8,103 bases of DNA from Deltaproteobacteria bacterium (lineage in GTDB: Bacteria; Desulfobacterota; Desulfuromonadia; Desulfuromonadales; BM103), in assembly GCA_006226895.1 (NCBI GenBank), contig SBFN01000239.1:1-8103 (forward strand), in the 5' to 3' direction. Of this stretch, positions 1 to 5,947 are shown one piece after another. Both the position numbers and the translations under genes were made by a program. Each line of letters starts with the position of its first letter. Position 1 is the stretch's first letter. Under the pieces are notes generated by a model, which was given only the letters and a program-made list of their open reading frames with translations, ran no database searches and was not told the origin of the DNA.

Positions 1-189
1 CTTTTGGTCACTCCGCAGCTAACCGGACCTGTTTATTTGACCCAGCCCAAGGCCCTCTACCTCTATGCCGACCCTGATCTGGAAGCTCTCTCAGCGGGGC
101 GCAAGATCCTGCTGCGCTGCGGCCCTGAGAATGCGGCCCAGATTAAAACCCTGCTGCACGAATATCGTAAGTTGCTCGCAGGGAGCTGA
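1..189 (+). CDS. C-terminal fragment of a DUF3014-like protein (5' end outside window)
   Basis: The frame is open from the first base and ends at TGA 187-189, so only the last 62 residues of a longer protein are present. The visible tail contains YADPDLEALSAGRKILLRCG followed by PENAAQIKTLLHEYRKLL. From memory this matches the conserved C-terminal pattern of DUF3014 proteins (Y-ADP-LE-LS-G-K-LLR-GP-N), a family of unknown role, often with an N-terminal membrane anchor. No membrane segment or signal can be seen in the fragment. A TTG at position 4 could be read as a start, but nothing supports initiation there and the conserved part would lose its context. The gene is followed 10 bases later by a strong terminator, so it is the last gene of its transcript. 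Family assignment is moderately sure; function is unknown. Confidence 0.7.
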   Translation, partial: LLVTPQLTGPVYLTQPKALYLYADPDLEALSAGRKILLRCGPENAAQIKTLLHEYRKLLAGS

Positions 190-199
190 AATTGCCCCG

Positions 200-233
200 A
201 GAGCAACAGATTGCTAATCTGTTGCTCTTTTTG
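200..233 (+). terminator. Intrinsic terminator of the DUF3014-like gene (hairpin copy 1)
   Basis: A perfect 13-bp stem, AGAGCAACAGATT at 200-212 pairing with 216-228, closes a 3-base GCT loop and runs directly into a T tract (228-232). It lies 10 bases after the stop at 189. The same 29-base hairpin occurs in exact reverse complement at 856-884, where it has its own T tract on the other strand. Confidence 0.9.
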
Positions 234-429
234 TTGAGATGTTTTTGACTTTGATCTCGATTGCTTTCTTCCCGTTGAGTGCCGCCGAACAGAATGAAAT
301 TAATCCGAAAAACGAAGAAAAATTGTCTGAGCGACAGCGAGTTTTTTTCTTCGCGGATTGATTTTATGGCGTGAGGGGATCCGTGATTGCCGCAGGCAAT
401 TAGGGACAAACGGAGGGCGTGTTTCTTTG

Positions 430-462
430 CTTACTTTCTTTTGCACGAGCAAAGAAAGTGAG
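430..462. repeat. Long hairpin, left arm of the inverted repeat pair
   Basis: CTTACTTTCTTTTGC (430-444) pairs with 449-462 across an ACGA loop, giving 14 pairs with one bulged T and one G-T pair. The hairpin plus flanks (about 424-467) resembles the reverse complement of 617-660, sharing TGCTTACT, CGAGCAAA and the GTGAGGCGGC/GTAAGGCGAC stretch. Confidence 0.75.
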
Positions 463-621
463 GCGGCAGCCGGCCGCGACCGGCACCACTCAATGGAGGG
501 CAGGGCACTACCTTGCCAGAATTCTCCAAGCTTACAGAACGGAGGGTGTTCGCAATAGACCTCACCCCTTTCAGAGAAAAGACCTAAACTAAAACCCAGG
601 GGTTGCGCCCCCTGTCGTCGC

Positions 622-653
622 CTTACTCTTTTTGCTCGCACAAAATGAGTAAG
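622..653. repeat. Long hairpin, right arm of the inverted repeat pair
   Basis: CTTACTCTTTTTG (622-634) pairs with 641-653 over a 6-base loop, with one T-T mismatch. Read on the minus strand it aligns with the hairpin at 430-462. Each arm is therefore a palindrome itself, and the pair brackets about 160 bases. Confidence 0.7.
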
Positions 654-694
654 CAGAAAAATGCGCCCCAATGCCTTGCCCGCTGCGCGGGTCC

Positions 695-789
695 CCGATG
701 ACGAAAAGATGAACGTCGGCAGTGCGAAAACTCGGCTAACGCCTCAAACAGTTCGCCCTGCTGATCGCCATTAATCCATTCGTCATCGG
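695..789. repeat. Nested hairpin element
   Basis: CCGATGACGAA (695-705) is the exact reverse complement of 779-789. Inside it, GCGA..ACT (about 725-733) pairs with AGTTCGC (750-756). This gives a two-level hairpin of about 95 bases beside the other repeats. No T tract follows on either side, so it does not look like a terminator. Confidence 0.55.
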
Positions 790-847
790 CGGCGGCAACA
801 GGGGTGAAAAACCAGGCAACTTCAGGCAAAGCCACAAGCGAGGGTCA

Positions 848-884
848 TAAAAAACAGAGCAACAGATTAGCAATCTGTTGCTCT
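848..884 (-). terminator. Intrinsic terminator of the ATPase transcript (hairpin copy 2)
   Basis: On the minus strand the same 13-bp AGAGCAACAGATT stem with GCT loop (884 down to 856) is followed by GTTTTTTAT (855-847). It is the reverse complement of the hairpin at 200-228 including the loop. It lies 125 bases beyond the ATPase stop and directly after the stop of a possible small ORF (TGA at 886-884). Confidence 0.85.
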
Positions 885-1002
885 CAGAACATCTTCTGCG
901 CGACAACGCCGGCAATCAGCACCATCCCGAACTCTATCAGCAGCCCTTTTCGGGCTTATCTTTTTCCAACCAGGTTACGAGTCCATCCCCGAACAGGGAC
1001 AA
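884..1002 (-). other. Possible small membrane peptide split over two frames (frameshift candidate)
   Basis: Just after the ATPase stop, the minus strand reads TTG SLFGDGLVTWLEKDKPEKGC and stops at 939-937. The -1 frame, opened by a TAA a few codons earlier, continues without a start codon as LLIEFGMVLIAGVVAQKMF and stops at 886-884, exactly at the edge of the terminator hairpin. Joined by a -1 shift these give about 40 residues, a charged head and a hydrophobic segment. The junction contains A AAG GGC (949-943), which has the X XXY YYZ form of a slippery heptamer, beside a small GCCC/GGGC stem that overlaps it. No good ribosome site precedes the TTG. It could equally be a small gene broken by a one-base change, a sequencing error, or chance. 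Confidence 0.3.
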
Positions 1003-1008
1003 TCGCGA

Positions 1009-1908
1009 TCAGGCCGCCTGCTGCTTCAGGAGGTAACGCCCGACCCAGTTCTTGGAGAACTGGAAAGCAGTTCGCCCACAACGCTTGCTTTTATCGCGCG
1101 ACCATTTCACCGCATCCTGCTCAAGCTCAGGAGACCAGGGGATTTCGACGTTCCGTTCACGCGCCTGGCGCTCAACACAGAGCCGGACGGCATCAAGGTA
1201 ACGCTCCTGGCTGAACACGTGGAACGGAATCCACAGACCGAAACGGTCGGAAAGTGAGACCTTCTCCTCCATCGCCTCGCTCTGCTGCAATTCCCCTTTG
1301 ACGTATTTACCGCCGAGATGATCGGATTCGTATTCAGGCAACAAGTGGCGACGGTTCGAGGTCACGTAGATCAGCACGTTCTCCGGTGCCGAATAGACCG
1401 AGCCATCGAGCGCACTCTTCAGCATCTTGTAGCTCAGCTCGCCGACCTCGAAGGTCAGATCGTCGCAGAGCAGAATAAACCGATAAGGCTCGTTCTCTAC
1501 CGCGGCAAAGATCTCCGACAGATAGATCAGGTCCTCCTTCTCCACCTGGATGACGCGCAAACCATCGGCGGCGTACTCATTGAGCAGAGCCTTAACCAGA
1601 GAAGATTTACCGGTCCCGCGCGATCCCCAGAGCAGCGAATTGTTGGCGGGCAAGCCGGCAAGGAACTGCCGGGTATTATCGATCATAATTCCCTTCTGGT
1701 CTTCAACACCGAGAAGTTCATCAAGAGTAGTGGTGTCGGTCACTTTGACCGGCTCAAGGAAGCCGGAAAAGGAATGACGGCGCCAATTGGCTGCAGAGCA
1801 GGTCGACCAATCGACCGGCTTGCACGCCTTGGGCAGCAACTGTTCTACGGAGCTGAGAACACGCTCCAACTGGGCAACAACTTCGGGTTTCAGCATCATC
1901 TTGTTCAT
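1009..1908 (-). CDS. DUF815 (COG2607) family AAA+ ATPase
   Basis: This is a 299-residue P-loop ATPase of the DUF815/COG2607 type, close to the family's usual length. Its substrate is not known. Visible motifs in order are an N-terminal region with basic and aromatic residues (about 40-60); Walker A GSRGTGKSS at 95-103; Walker B FILLCDD with acids D149/D150; a sensor-1-like YVTSNRRH with N185; and SDRFGLWIPF at 220-229, typical of this family and holding a candidate arginine finger R222. The C-terminal part (about 235-299) is a basic helical lid ending in KQQAA. There is no signal or membrane segment, so it should be cytoplasmic. The ATG at 1908 follows AAAGAAAGAGAG very closely; the ATGs at 1899 or 1896 would have better spacing, so the start may be 3-4 residues later. 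It is transcribed away from the 84-residue protein gene and its transcript probably ends at the hairpin at 884-856. Confidence 0.92.
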   Translation of the reverse strand: MNKMMLKPEVVAQLERVLSSVEQLLPKACKPVDWSTCSAANWRRHSFSGFLEPVKVTDTTTLDELLGVEDQKGIMIDNTRQFLAGLPANNSLLWGSRGTGKSSLVKALLNEYAADGLRVIQVEKEDLIYLSEIFAAVENEPYRFILLCDDLTFEVGELSYKMLKSALDGSVYSAPENVLIYVTSNRRHLLPEYESDHLGGKYVKGELQQSEAMEEKVSLSDRFGLWIPFHVFSQERYLDAVRLCVERQARERNVEIPWSPELEQDAVKWSRDKSKRCGRTAFQFSKNWVGRYLLKQQAA

Positions 1909-1954
1909 CTCTCTTTCTTTCTACAGGCCATTCAAAGTGACTTAAAAGCGTTTC

Positions 1955-1984
1955 TGTATACGTTACCCAAAGGGTTGAAGTCAA
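1955..1984 (-). promoter_or_regulatory. Candidate sigma70-type promoter of the ATPase gene
   Basis: On the minus strand TTGACT (1984-1979) is followed after 18 bases by TATACA (1960-1955), with an AT-rich stretch upstream (1985-2000). It would place the transcript start about 40 bases before the ATPase ATG. Based on sequence resemblance only. Confidence 0.45.
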
Positions 1985-2024
1985 ATTTTAATCATCTTTT
2001 ACGCCAACTTACGCGCCGGAAGTG

Positions 2025-2053
2025 TTGCACCTTTCTCCAGCTAAGGTTATGCT
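2025..2053 (+). promoter_or_regulatory. Candidate sigma70-type promoter of the 84-residue gene and methyltransferase
   Basis: TTGCAC (2025-2030) and TATGCT (2048-2053) are separated by 17 bases. A start near 2060 would leave a leader of about 44 bases before the ATG at 2104. It lies back to back with the ATPase promoter in the shared 195-bp gap, so the two units could be regulated together. Confidence 0.5.
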
Positions 2054-2103
2054 CGACAAAGACTAGAGAGCACAACAAAGGCCTCTAAACGTGGAGAACC
2101 TTT

Positions 2104-2358
2104 ATGGATATTTTCGCCAAGCTGGCCGCAACCACCCTCAAAGAGAATCGTGAAGGAGAGCTGCCCGACTTCATCGTGCCGCTACTAATGAAGGTCGCCG
2201 GGAATCCGGCTGAGTTCGCTGGCCGCGAAGCTCTGGTCGAAGAGCTCATCTTGCGCGTCGAGCAGTACGAGACCTGGTCCGAGATGTGCTGCGAAAAACA
2301 GGGCTTCAGCCTCGAAGACATCCATCGCACCCTCGACCGTCTCAAGGTCAGATACTAA
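2104..2358 (+). CDS. Small conserved-looking protein of unknown function (84 residues)
   Basis: I do not recognise this gene. It begins at ATG 2104 with a good ribosome site (GGAG at 2093-2096, 7 bases away) and a plausible promoter upstream, so it is very probably translated. The 84-residue product is acidic, soluble and mostly helical by appearance (LAATTLKENREG, ALVEELILRVEQYE, LEDIHRTLDRLK). It has a Cys-Cys pair at 62-63 and no signal or membrane segment. The methyltransferase gene begins 44 bases after its stop without a visible terminator, so the two are likely co-transcribed. It might be a partner or regulator, but nothing in the sequence says so. Confidence 0.8.
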   Translation: MDIFAKLAATTLKENREGELPDFIVPLLMKVAGNPAEFAGREALVEELILRVEQYETWSEMCCEKQGFSLEDIHRTLDRLKVRY

Positions 2359-2402
2359 AGCAAGCCAACCCGGCCAGGTTACAGGGCCAGCTACGATTGT
2401 CC

Positions 2403-3305
2403 ATGCTGATCATTCACGACGAAATCATCCGACACCTGCCACGCAATGGTGAGTCCCGACGCCTTTTTCACGGTCGGGGGCACTGCTTTGCCGGTTATGA
2501 AGATCTACTGATTGACTACTTCTTCCCTGTTGTCATGGTCACGCTCTACCAGAAGCGTCCGCAAGTCTGGCTGGAGGAACTGACCGAAATGCTGATCTCA
2601 ATCCTGCCTGAACAACCCCAGACGATTCTCCTGCAGGAACGCTTTCTTGCCAATGGACCAAGCCGACTGCTGTATGGGGCAATGCCTGAAGATATAGAAG
2701 CCCGGGAAGCGGCTCTCTCTTTTCGCCTGCGTCTCGGCGAGGCGCAGAATATCGGATTCTTCCCGGACATGGCAGCAGGGCGCAAACTGGTTCGCGAGCG
2801 CGCTACGGACAAGCGCGTGCTCAACCTCTTTGCCTACAGCTGCAGCTTTTCTGTTGCAGCCCTGGCCGGAGGTGCGACCCAGGTCGTCAACCTCGACATG
2901 AACCGCGGCGCCCTGGAGCTTGGCAAACGCAACCACCAGCTCAACAACATAGATCTACGCAAGGCCAGCTTTCTCCCCCTGGAGTTCTTCCGCAGCCTCA
3001 GCAAACTGAAGAAGATCGGCCCTTTCGACCTGGCGATCTGTGACCCGCCAGCCGCTCAGGGGAAAAGCTTCACCGCTGAGAAGCACTGGCCAAAACTGGT
3101 GCGCACCCTCCCAAAACTGGTCAGCTCCGGTGGTGAAGTCCTGGCTTGTCTCAACGCCCCCCACCTCGGCCCTGACTATCTCGACGACCTGTTTGCCGAA
3201 ATCATCCCTGCCGCTGAAAAACTTGGACTGTTTACTCCGGGAGAAGATTTTCCCGAAGCTGACCTGGCGCGCGGCGTCACTCTGCATCTTTACCGTCTAC
3301 CCTGA
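2403..3305 (+). CDS. RlmI-like class I SAM-dependent methyltransferase
   Basis: This 300-residue protein probably transfers a methyl group from S-adenosylmethionine to a base in rRNA, by resemblance to the RlmI/RlmK group (Pfam Methyltrans_SAM). The N-terminal LFHGRGHCFAGYEDLLIDYF (21-40) matches the family's leader block; QNIGFFPDM (115-123) is the conserved Q-GFF-D motif; VLNLFAYSCSFS (139-150) is the SAM-binding loop; D165 in VNLDMN is the usual ribose-binding acid; and CDPPA (213-217) is the DPP catalytic-pocket motif. There is no PUA RNA-binding domain, which E. coli RlmI has at its N terminus, so it is a short form. The frame is open back to 2286, overlapping the preceding gene, but homology begins near ATG 2403, so I chose that; TTG 2397 is an alternative. 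The ribosome site is weak, fitting translation coupled to the upstream gene. The exact target base is unknown. Confidence 0.88.
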   Translation: MLIIHDEIIRHLPRNGESRRLFHGRGHCFAGYEDLLIDYFFPVVMVTLYQKRPQVWLEELTEMLISILPEQPQTILLQERFLANGPSRLLYGAMPEDIEAREAALSFRLRLGEAQNIGFFPDMAAGRKLVRERATDKRVLNLFAYSCSFSVAALAGGATQVVNLDMNRGALELGKRNHQLNNIDLRKASFLPLEFFRSLSKLKKIGPFDLAICDPPAAQGKSFTAEKHWPKLVRTLPKLVSSGGEVLACLNAPHLGPDYLDDLFAEIIPAAEKLGLFTPGEDFPEADLARGVTLHLYRLP

Positions 3306-3349
3306 ACTGTCTTTCAGACAAAACGAAAGACAACCTAAACCATTAATGA

Positions 3350-3428
3350 ACGCAAAGGCGCAGAGGAAGGAAAAACGCCAACGCCTGGTCATGATCGGTA
3401 TTTCCCTGCGATCTCTGCGCCTTTGCGT
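3350..3428. repeat. Palindromic intergenic repeat (79 bp, 16-bp perfect ends)
   Basis: ACGCAAAGGCGCAGAG (3350-3365) is the exact reverse complement of 3413-3428, with 47 bases between. Sequences with ACGCAAAGGCGCA ends facing each other are, as I recall, widespread intergenic repeats in diverse bacteria and give spurious peptides such as NAKAQRKEKR and LRSLRLCV. It sits 45 bases after the methyltransferase stop and is followed by a T-rich run (3437-3446), so it may also help end that transcript. No gene is evident elsewhere in 3306-3524. Confidence 0.8.
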
Positions 3429-3471
3429 GAGTCAGCTTTTTCTTTTAGAATCGTTATTTTTTTCAACGAAT

Positions 3472-3477
3472 TATGCT
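3472..3477 (+). promoter_or_regulatory. Candidate -10 element for the SPOR-NlpC/P60 gene
   Basis: TATGCT, the same hexamer as at 2048-2053, lies 47 bases before the ATG at 3525 in an AT-rich stretch. No good -35 hexamer is found at 16-18 bases, so this is weak. Confidence 0.3.
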
Positions 3478-3524
3478 AGTCTGGCCTGCACAAATTCTGC
3501 AATTAAAGGACGGCAACTCCTGTC

Positions 3525-4373
3525 ATGACGACAGCAACTTCCCAGCTTGGCAAATTTTATCGTAGCCTCTTTACCCTGCTCCTGATGTTGCTGGTTCTAA
3601 CCGCCTGCAGTACGCCACAAATGCAGAGGGGCAAGACCGAAACCACTCCATCCGAAGACCCAATCTCCGCCCTGCTCAAAGAGACGCCGCACCATAAAAA
3701 TGAAGGGGCACAGAAAACAGTGCCCCTCGAAAAGATGGGTTATTCGATCCAGGTCGGTGCCTTTGCCAACCTCGACAACGCCGTGCGCCTGGAACGCCTT
3801 CTTGAATCGCGAGGCATAGACGCCTACTACTTCCGCCATGAGTCAGGCCTTTACAAGGTTCGCTTTGGCAATCACAGCACCTACAAGCCGGCCCGCGCCG
3901 AAGCCGAACGGTTACAAGCCCAGAGCTTGATCGATACATTTTTCATCGTCTTCCCCGAGGACTATACCGCCGCCCGCATCAAGAAGAGCGGCAAGGGCAA
4001 CCTGCGTGACGAGCTGGTTAAAACGGCCAAGCGTTTCATCGGCATCCCCTACCGCTGGGGCGGCACCACCGCCAAGAACGGTTTTGACTGCAGTGGCCTG
4101 ACGATGGTCTCTTACCGGCTGAACGGCCTCAACCTGCCACGCGTCTCACGCAGCCAGTTCAAGGCAGGCAAGTGGGTCTCGAAGAAAAAGCTGCAACCGG
4201 GAGACCTGGTTTTCTTCGCCACCAAGGGTGGCACGCGAGTCACCCACGTCGGCATGTATGTCGGTGGCGGCAACTTCATCCACGCCCCCCGAACCGGAAA
4301 AAACGTGCGCATCGAAAAACTTTCGAACGCGTTCTTTGCAAAAACATACATGGGCGGCAGGACCTATCTTTAG
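3525..4373 (+). CDS. Lipoprotein peptidoglycan hydrolase with SPOR and NlpC/P60 domains
   Basis: This 282-residue envelope protein combines three parts. Residues 1-28 form a lipoprotein signal (KFYRSLFTLLLMLLVLTAC, lipobox LTAC, lipidated C28). After a low-complexity linker, 71-146 form a SPOR domain (YSIQVGAFANLDNAVRLERL ... YKVRFGNH), which binds glycan strands lacking stem peptides, typically at the division site. Residues 160-282 form an NlpC/P60 (C40) cysteine peptidase: C189 in FDCSG, H241 in THVGMY and H253 in FIHAPR fit the catalytic Cys-His-His. It should therefore cut peptide stems or cross-links in peptidoglycan from a membrane anchor in the periplasm. The ATG at 3525 gives a complete signal peptide; the purine-rich AAAGGA at 3505-3510 is 14 bases away, unusually far. 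It is followed by the exporter gene 84 bases on with no strong terminator. Confidence 0.93.
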   Translation: MTTATSQLGKFYRSLFTLLLMLLVLTACSTPQMQRGKTETTPSEDPISALLKETPHHKNEGAQKTVPLEKMGYSIQVGAFANLDNAVRLERLLESRGIDAYYFRHESGLYKVRFGNHSTYKPARAEAERLQAQSLIDTFFIVFPEDYTAARIKKSGKGNLRDELVKTAKRFIGIPYRWGGTTAKNGFDCSGLTMVSYRLNGLNLPRVSRSQFKAGKWVSKKKLQPGDLVFFATKGGTRVTHVGMYVGGGNFIHAPRTGKNVRIEKLSNAFFAKTYMGGRTYL

Positions 4374-4411
4374 GGGATGGGGACTGGTAAACCTTCAGAA
4401 CCTTGATAATT

Positions 4412-4440
4412 TTGACAAGCCTTTTCACGCCGCGTGCTAC
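4412..4440 (+). promoter_or_regulatory. Weak candidate promoter upstream of the MFS gene
   Basis: A perfect TTGACA (4412-4417) is followed after 17 bases by TGCTAC (4435-4440), a poor -10. CTTG and CAAG flank the -35 box (4402-4405, 4416-4419), giving an imperfect dyad that could be an operator. Evidence is slight. Confidence 0.25.
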
Positions 4441-4457
4441 ACGCCACAGGGGTTCAA

Positions 4458-5843
4458 ATGACACAGCAGGTCTCCAGAAAAGCGACCCTCCTGGTGGTCT
4501 GCACCGCCCACTTCCTGATGCCCTTCATGATGTCTGCGGTCGGTGTTGCGCTGCCTGTCATCGGTCGTGATTTCAACGCCAGCGCCATGCAGCTAGGTCT
4601 GGTGGAAACCACTTATGTCCTTTCGGCGTCGATTTTTCTTCTGGCCATGGGCCGTATGGGCGACATCTACGGCCGTCGCCGCATCTTCCAATACGGTATC
4701 GTCGTTTTTACCCTCGCCGGAGGACTGCTCTCCCAGGCCTGGTCGATTGAATCGATGATTGTCATGCGCTTCCTACAGGGCATGGGCGGTTCCATGGTTA
4801 TGGCGACCACCTTCGCTATCGTCGTCTCAGTGTTCCCTGCCGAAGAACGCGGCAAGGCCCTCGGTATCGCCGTAGCCAGCGTCTACGCCGGCATATCCTG
4901 CGGGCCTTTTTTCGGCGGGGCTCTGGTCACCGCTTTCGGTTGGCGTTCCATCTTCTATCTTGCAGTTCCTCTCGGCATGATCACTTTTGCCGTGAGCTGC
5001 GCCAAACTGCGTGGTGAATGGGCCGAAGCCAAGGGAGAGCCTTTCGACTGGCGCGGCAGCCTGGTTTACGCGGCTGCGATTCTGCTACTGATCTGCGGAG
5101 CCTCGAATCTGGACGAAGGCCTCTGGGCCTGGCTGCTGGCACTGTGCGGTACAGCGGGCTTGATCCACTTTCTGATTCTTGAATCACACACCGAGTTTCC
5201 CGTTCTCAATGTCAACCTGTTGCGCAGCAACCGGGTGTTTGCCTTCTCCAACCTGGCGGCCATGCTCAATTACGCCGCAACCTTCGGGGTCACTTTTTTC
5301 CTGAGTCTCTACCTGCAATACGTCAAAGGCTTGAACCCCCGCGAGGCTGGAACCATTCTTATCATTCAACCAATCGTGCAGGCGGCCTTCTCACCGCTAT
5401 GCGGACGGCTTGCCGACCGCTTCTCTGCAGCCACGGTGGCAACCATAGGCATGGGCCTTTGTGCCGCCGGCCTCGCCATCGCCGCAGGCATCACGGCCAC
5501 AACTTCGATTTTGCTGATCATGGTGATGCTGACGACCCTGGGCCTCGGCTTTGCGCTCTTTTCCTCACCAAATATCAGCGTCATCATGGGCAGCGTCCCT
5601 CCCCGCTACCTTGGTGTCGCCTCCGGCCTCAACAGCACCATGCGAACCCTGGGCATGATGGGCAGCATGACCATAATCACCATCATCTTCTCTATCTTCA
5701 TGGCTGACCATGCCGTGACCCCGCAAACCCAACCCCAGTTCCTCACCAGCATGCACACCGCACTCTTAACCTTCTCGGCCCTCTGCATCGTCGGCATCGT
5801 CTTCTCAATTGCCCGCATTAAAAAGCAACCTGACCAGAAATAA
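4458..5843 (+). CDS. DHA2-type major facilitator superfamily exporter (14 TM)
   Basis: The 461-residue product is an integral inner-membrane transporter, probably a proton-driven exporter of drugs or other small molecules. Signature motifs visible are motif A GRMGDIYGRRR (65-75) in the loop after TM2; motif B RFLQGMGG with R104 in TM4; the antiporter motif C GISCGPFFGG (145-154) in TM5; and a second motif A-like GRLADRF (316-322) in the C-terminal half. Hydrophobic segments spread over the whole length, with two extra helices in the centre (about 200-240), fit the 14-helix DHA2 layout. The ATG at 4458 has AGGGG 5 bases upstream; the frame also allows GTG 4434, which would add 8 non-hydrophobic residues and is less likely. 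No membrane-fusion partner or regulator gene is adjacent, so the substrate cannot be guessed. Confidence 0.92.
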   Translation: MTQQVSRKATLLVVCTAHFLMPFMMSAVGVALPVIGRDFNASAMQLGLVETTYVLSASIFLLAMGRMGDIYGRRRIFQYGIVVFTLAGGLLSQAWSIESMIVMRFLQGMGGSMVMATTFAIVVSVFPAEERGKALGIAVASVYAGISCGPFFGGALVTAFGWRSIFYLAVPLGMITFAVSCAKLRGEWAEAKGEPFDWRGSLVYAAAILLLICGASNLDEGLWAWLLALCGTAGLIHFLILESHTEFPVLNVNLLRSNRVFAFSNLAAMLNYAATFGVTFFLSLYLQYVKGLNPREAGTILIIQPIVQAAFSPLCGRLADRFSAATVATIGMGLCAAGLAIAAGITATTSILLIMVMLTTLGLGFALFSSPNISVIMGSVPPRYLGVASGLNSTMRTLGMMGSMTIITIIFSIFMADHAVTPQTQPQFLTSMHTALLTFSALCIVGIVFSIARIKKQPDQK

Positions 5844-5895
5844 TCGCCCTCCCCGGCAAAATGCACTGCAACAAATCGCGACAAACCAGAAAAAC

Positions 5896-5924
5896 TCGGT
5901 AAGATTAAAGTGATATTTTACCGA
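5896..5924. promoter_or_regulatory. Inverted repeat upstream of the 436-residue gene (possible operator)
   Basis: TCGGTAA (5896-5902) and TTACCGA (5918-5924) are exact inverted repeats separated by 15 AT-rich bases. The site is 24 bases before the ATG at 5948 and overlaps the most promoter-like sequence (TGATATTTTA). A dimeric regulator could bind here; a weak hairpin is the alternative. Confidence 0.4.
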
Positions 5925-5947
5925 CAGACTTAACTTCCGGAAATGCG

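Larger units (their letters stand above)
234..855. repeat. Gene-free region made of structured intergenic repeats
   Basis: I see no credible gene here; open frames on both strands lack ribosome sites and simply cross palindromes. The region holds a chain of foldable elements: an A-rich/T-rich pair around 318-359 (GAAGAAAAA with TTTTTCTTC) enclosing a small TGTC/GACA stem; a long hairpin at 430-462; a 7-bp stem at 499-505/511-517; a 6-bp stem at 597-602/609-614; a second long hairpin at 622-653; and a nested hairpin at 695-789. The 430-462 and 622-653 hairpins are related to each other in inverted orientation. I recall very similar sequence (ATCCGTGATTGCC... GTTTCTTTGCTTACTTTC) recurring between genes in Geobacter/Desulfuromonas-type genomes, so this is probably a dispersed non-coding repeat. 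That recollection was not checked. Confidence 0.65.

Noticed and set aside
300..671. Minus-strand 123-codon frame and other frames across the hairpin region
   Set aside because: They translate palindromic repeats (for example LLTFFCTSKESE and the reverse LLTHFVRAKRVRRR), without ribosome sites or domain-like patterns.
200..884. CRISPR array or insertion sequence explanation for the repeat block
   Set aside because: There are no regularly spaced direct repeats, no transposase frame and no clear target-site duplication; the repeats are inverted hairpins.
943..966. AGCCC/GGGCT hairpin followed by TATCTTTTT as a plus-strand terminator
   Set aside because: The stem is only 5 bp, the T tract is interrupted, and no plus-strand gene lies upstream for it to end.
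804..1214. Plus-strand 136-codon frame across the terminator and the ATPase 3' end
   Set aside because: It crosses the minus-strand terminator and runs antisense into the ATPase gene; no supporting features.
1318..2088. Long open frame (256 codons) on the plus strand antisense to the ATPase
   Set aside because: It lies opposite a gene with intact Walker A/B motifs, has no ribosome site or recognisable protein features, and reflects codon bias of the true strand.
3040..3528. 162-codon frame overlapping the methyltransferase end and the palindromic repeat
   Set aside because: Its first half is out of frame with the DPP-containing methyltransferase and its second half translates an intergenic repeat (NAKAQRKEKRQR ... 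LRSLRLCV).
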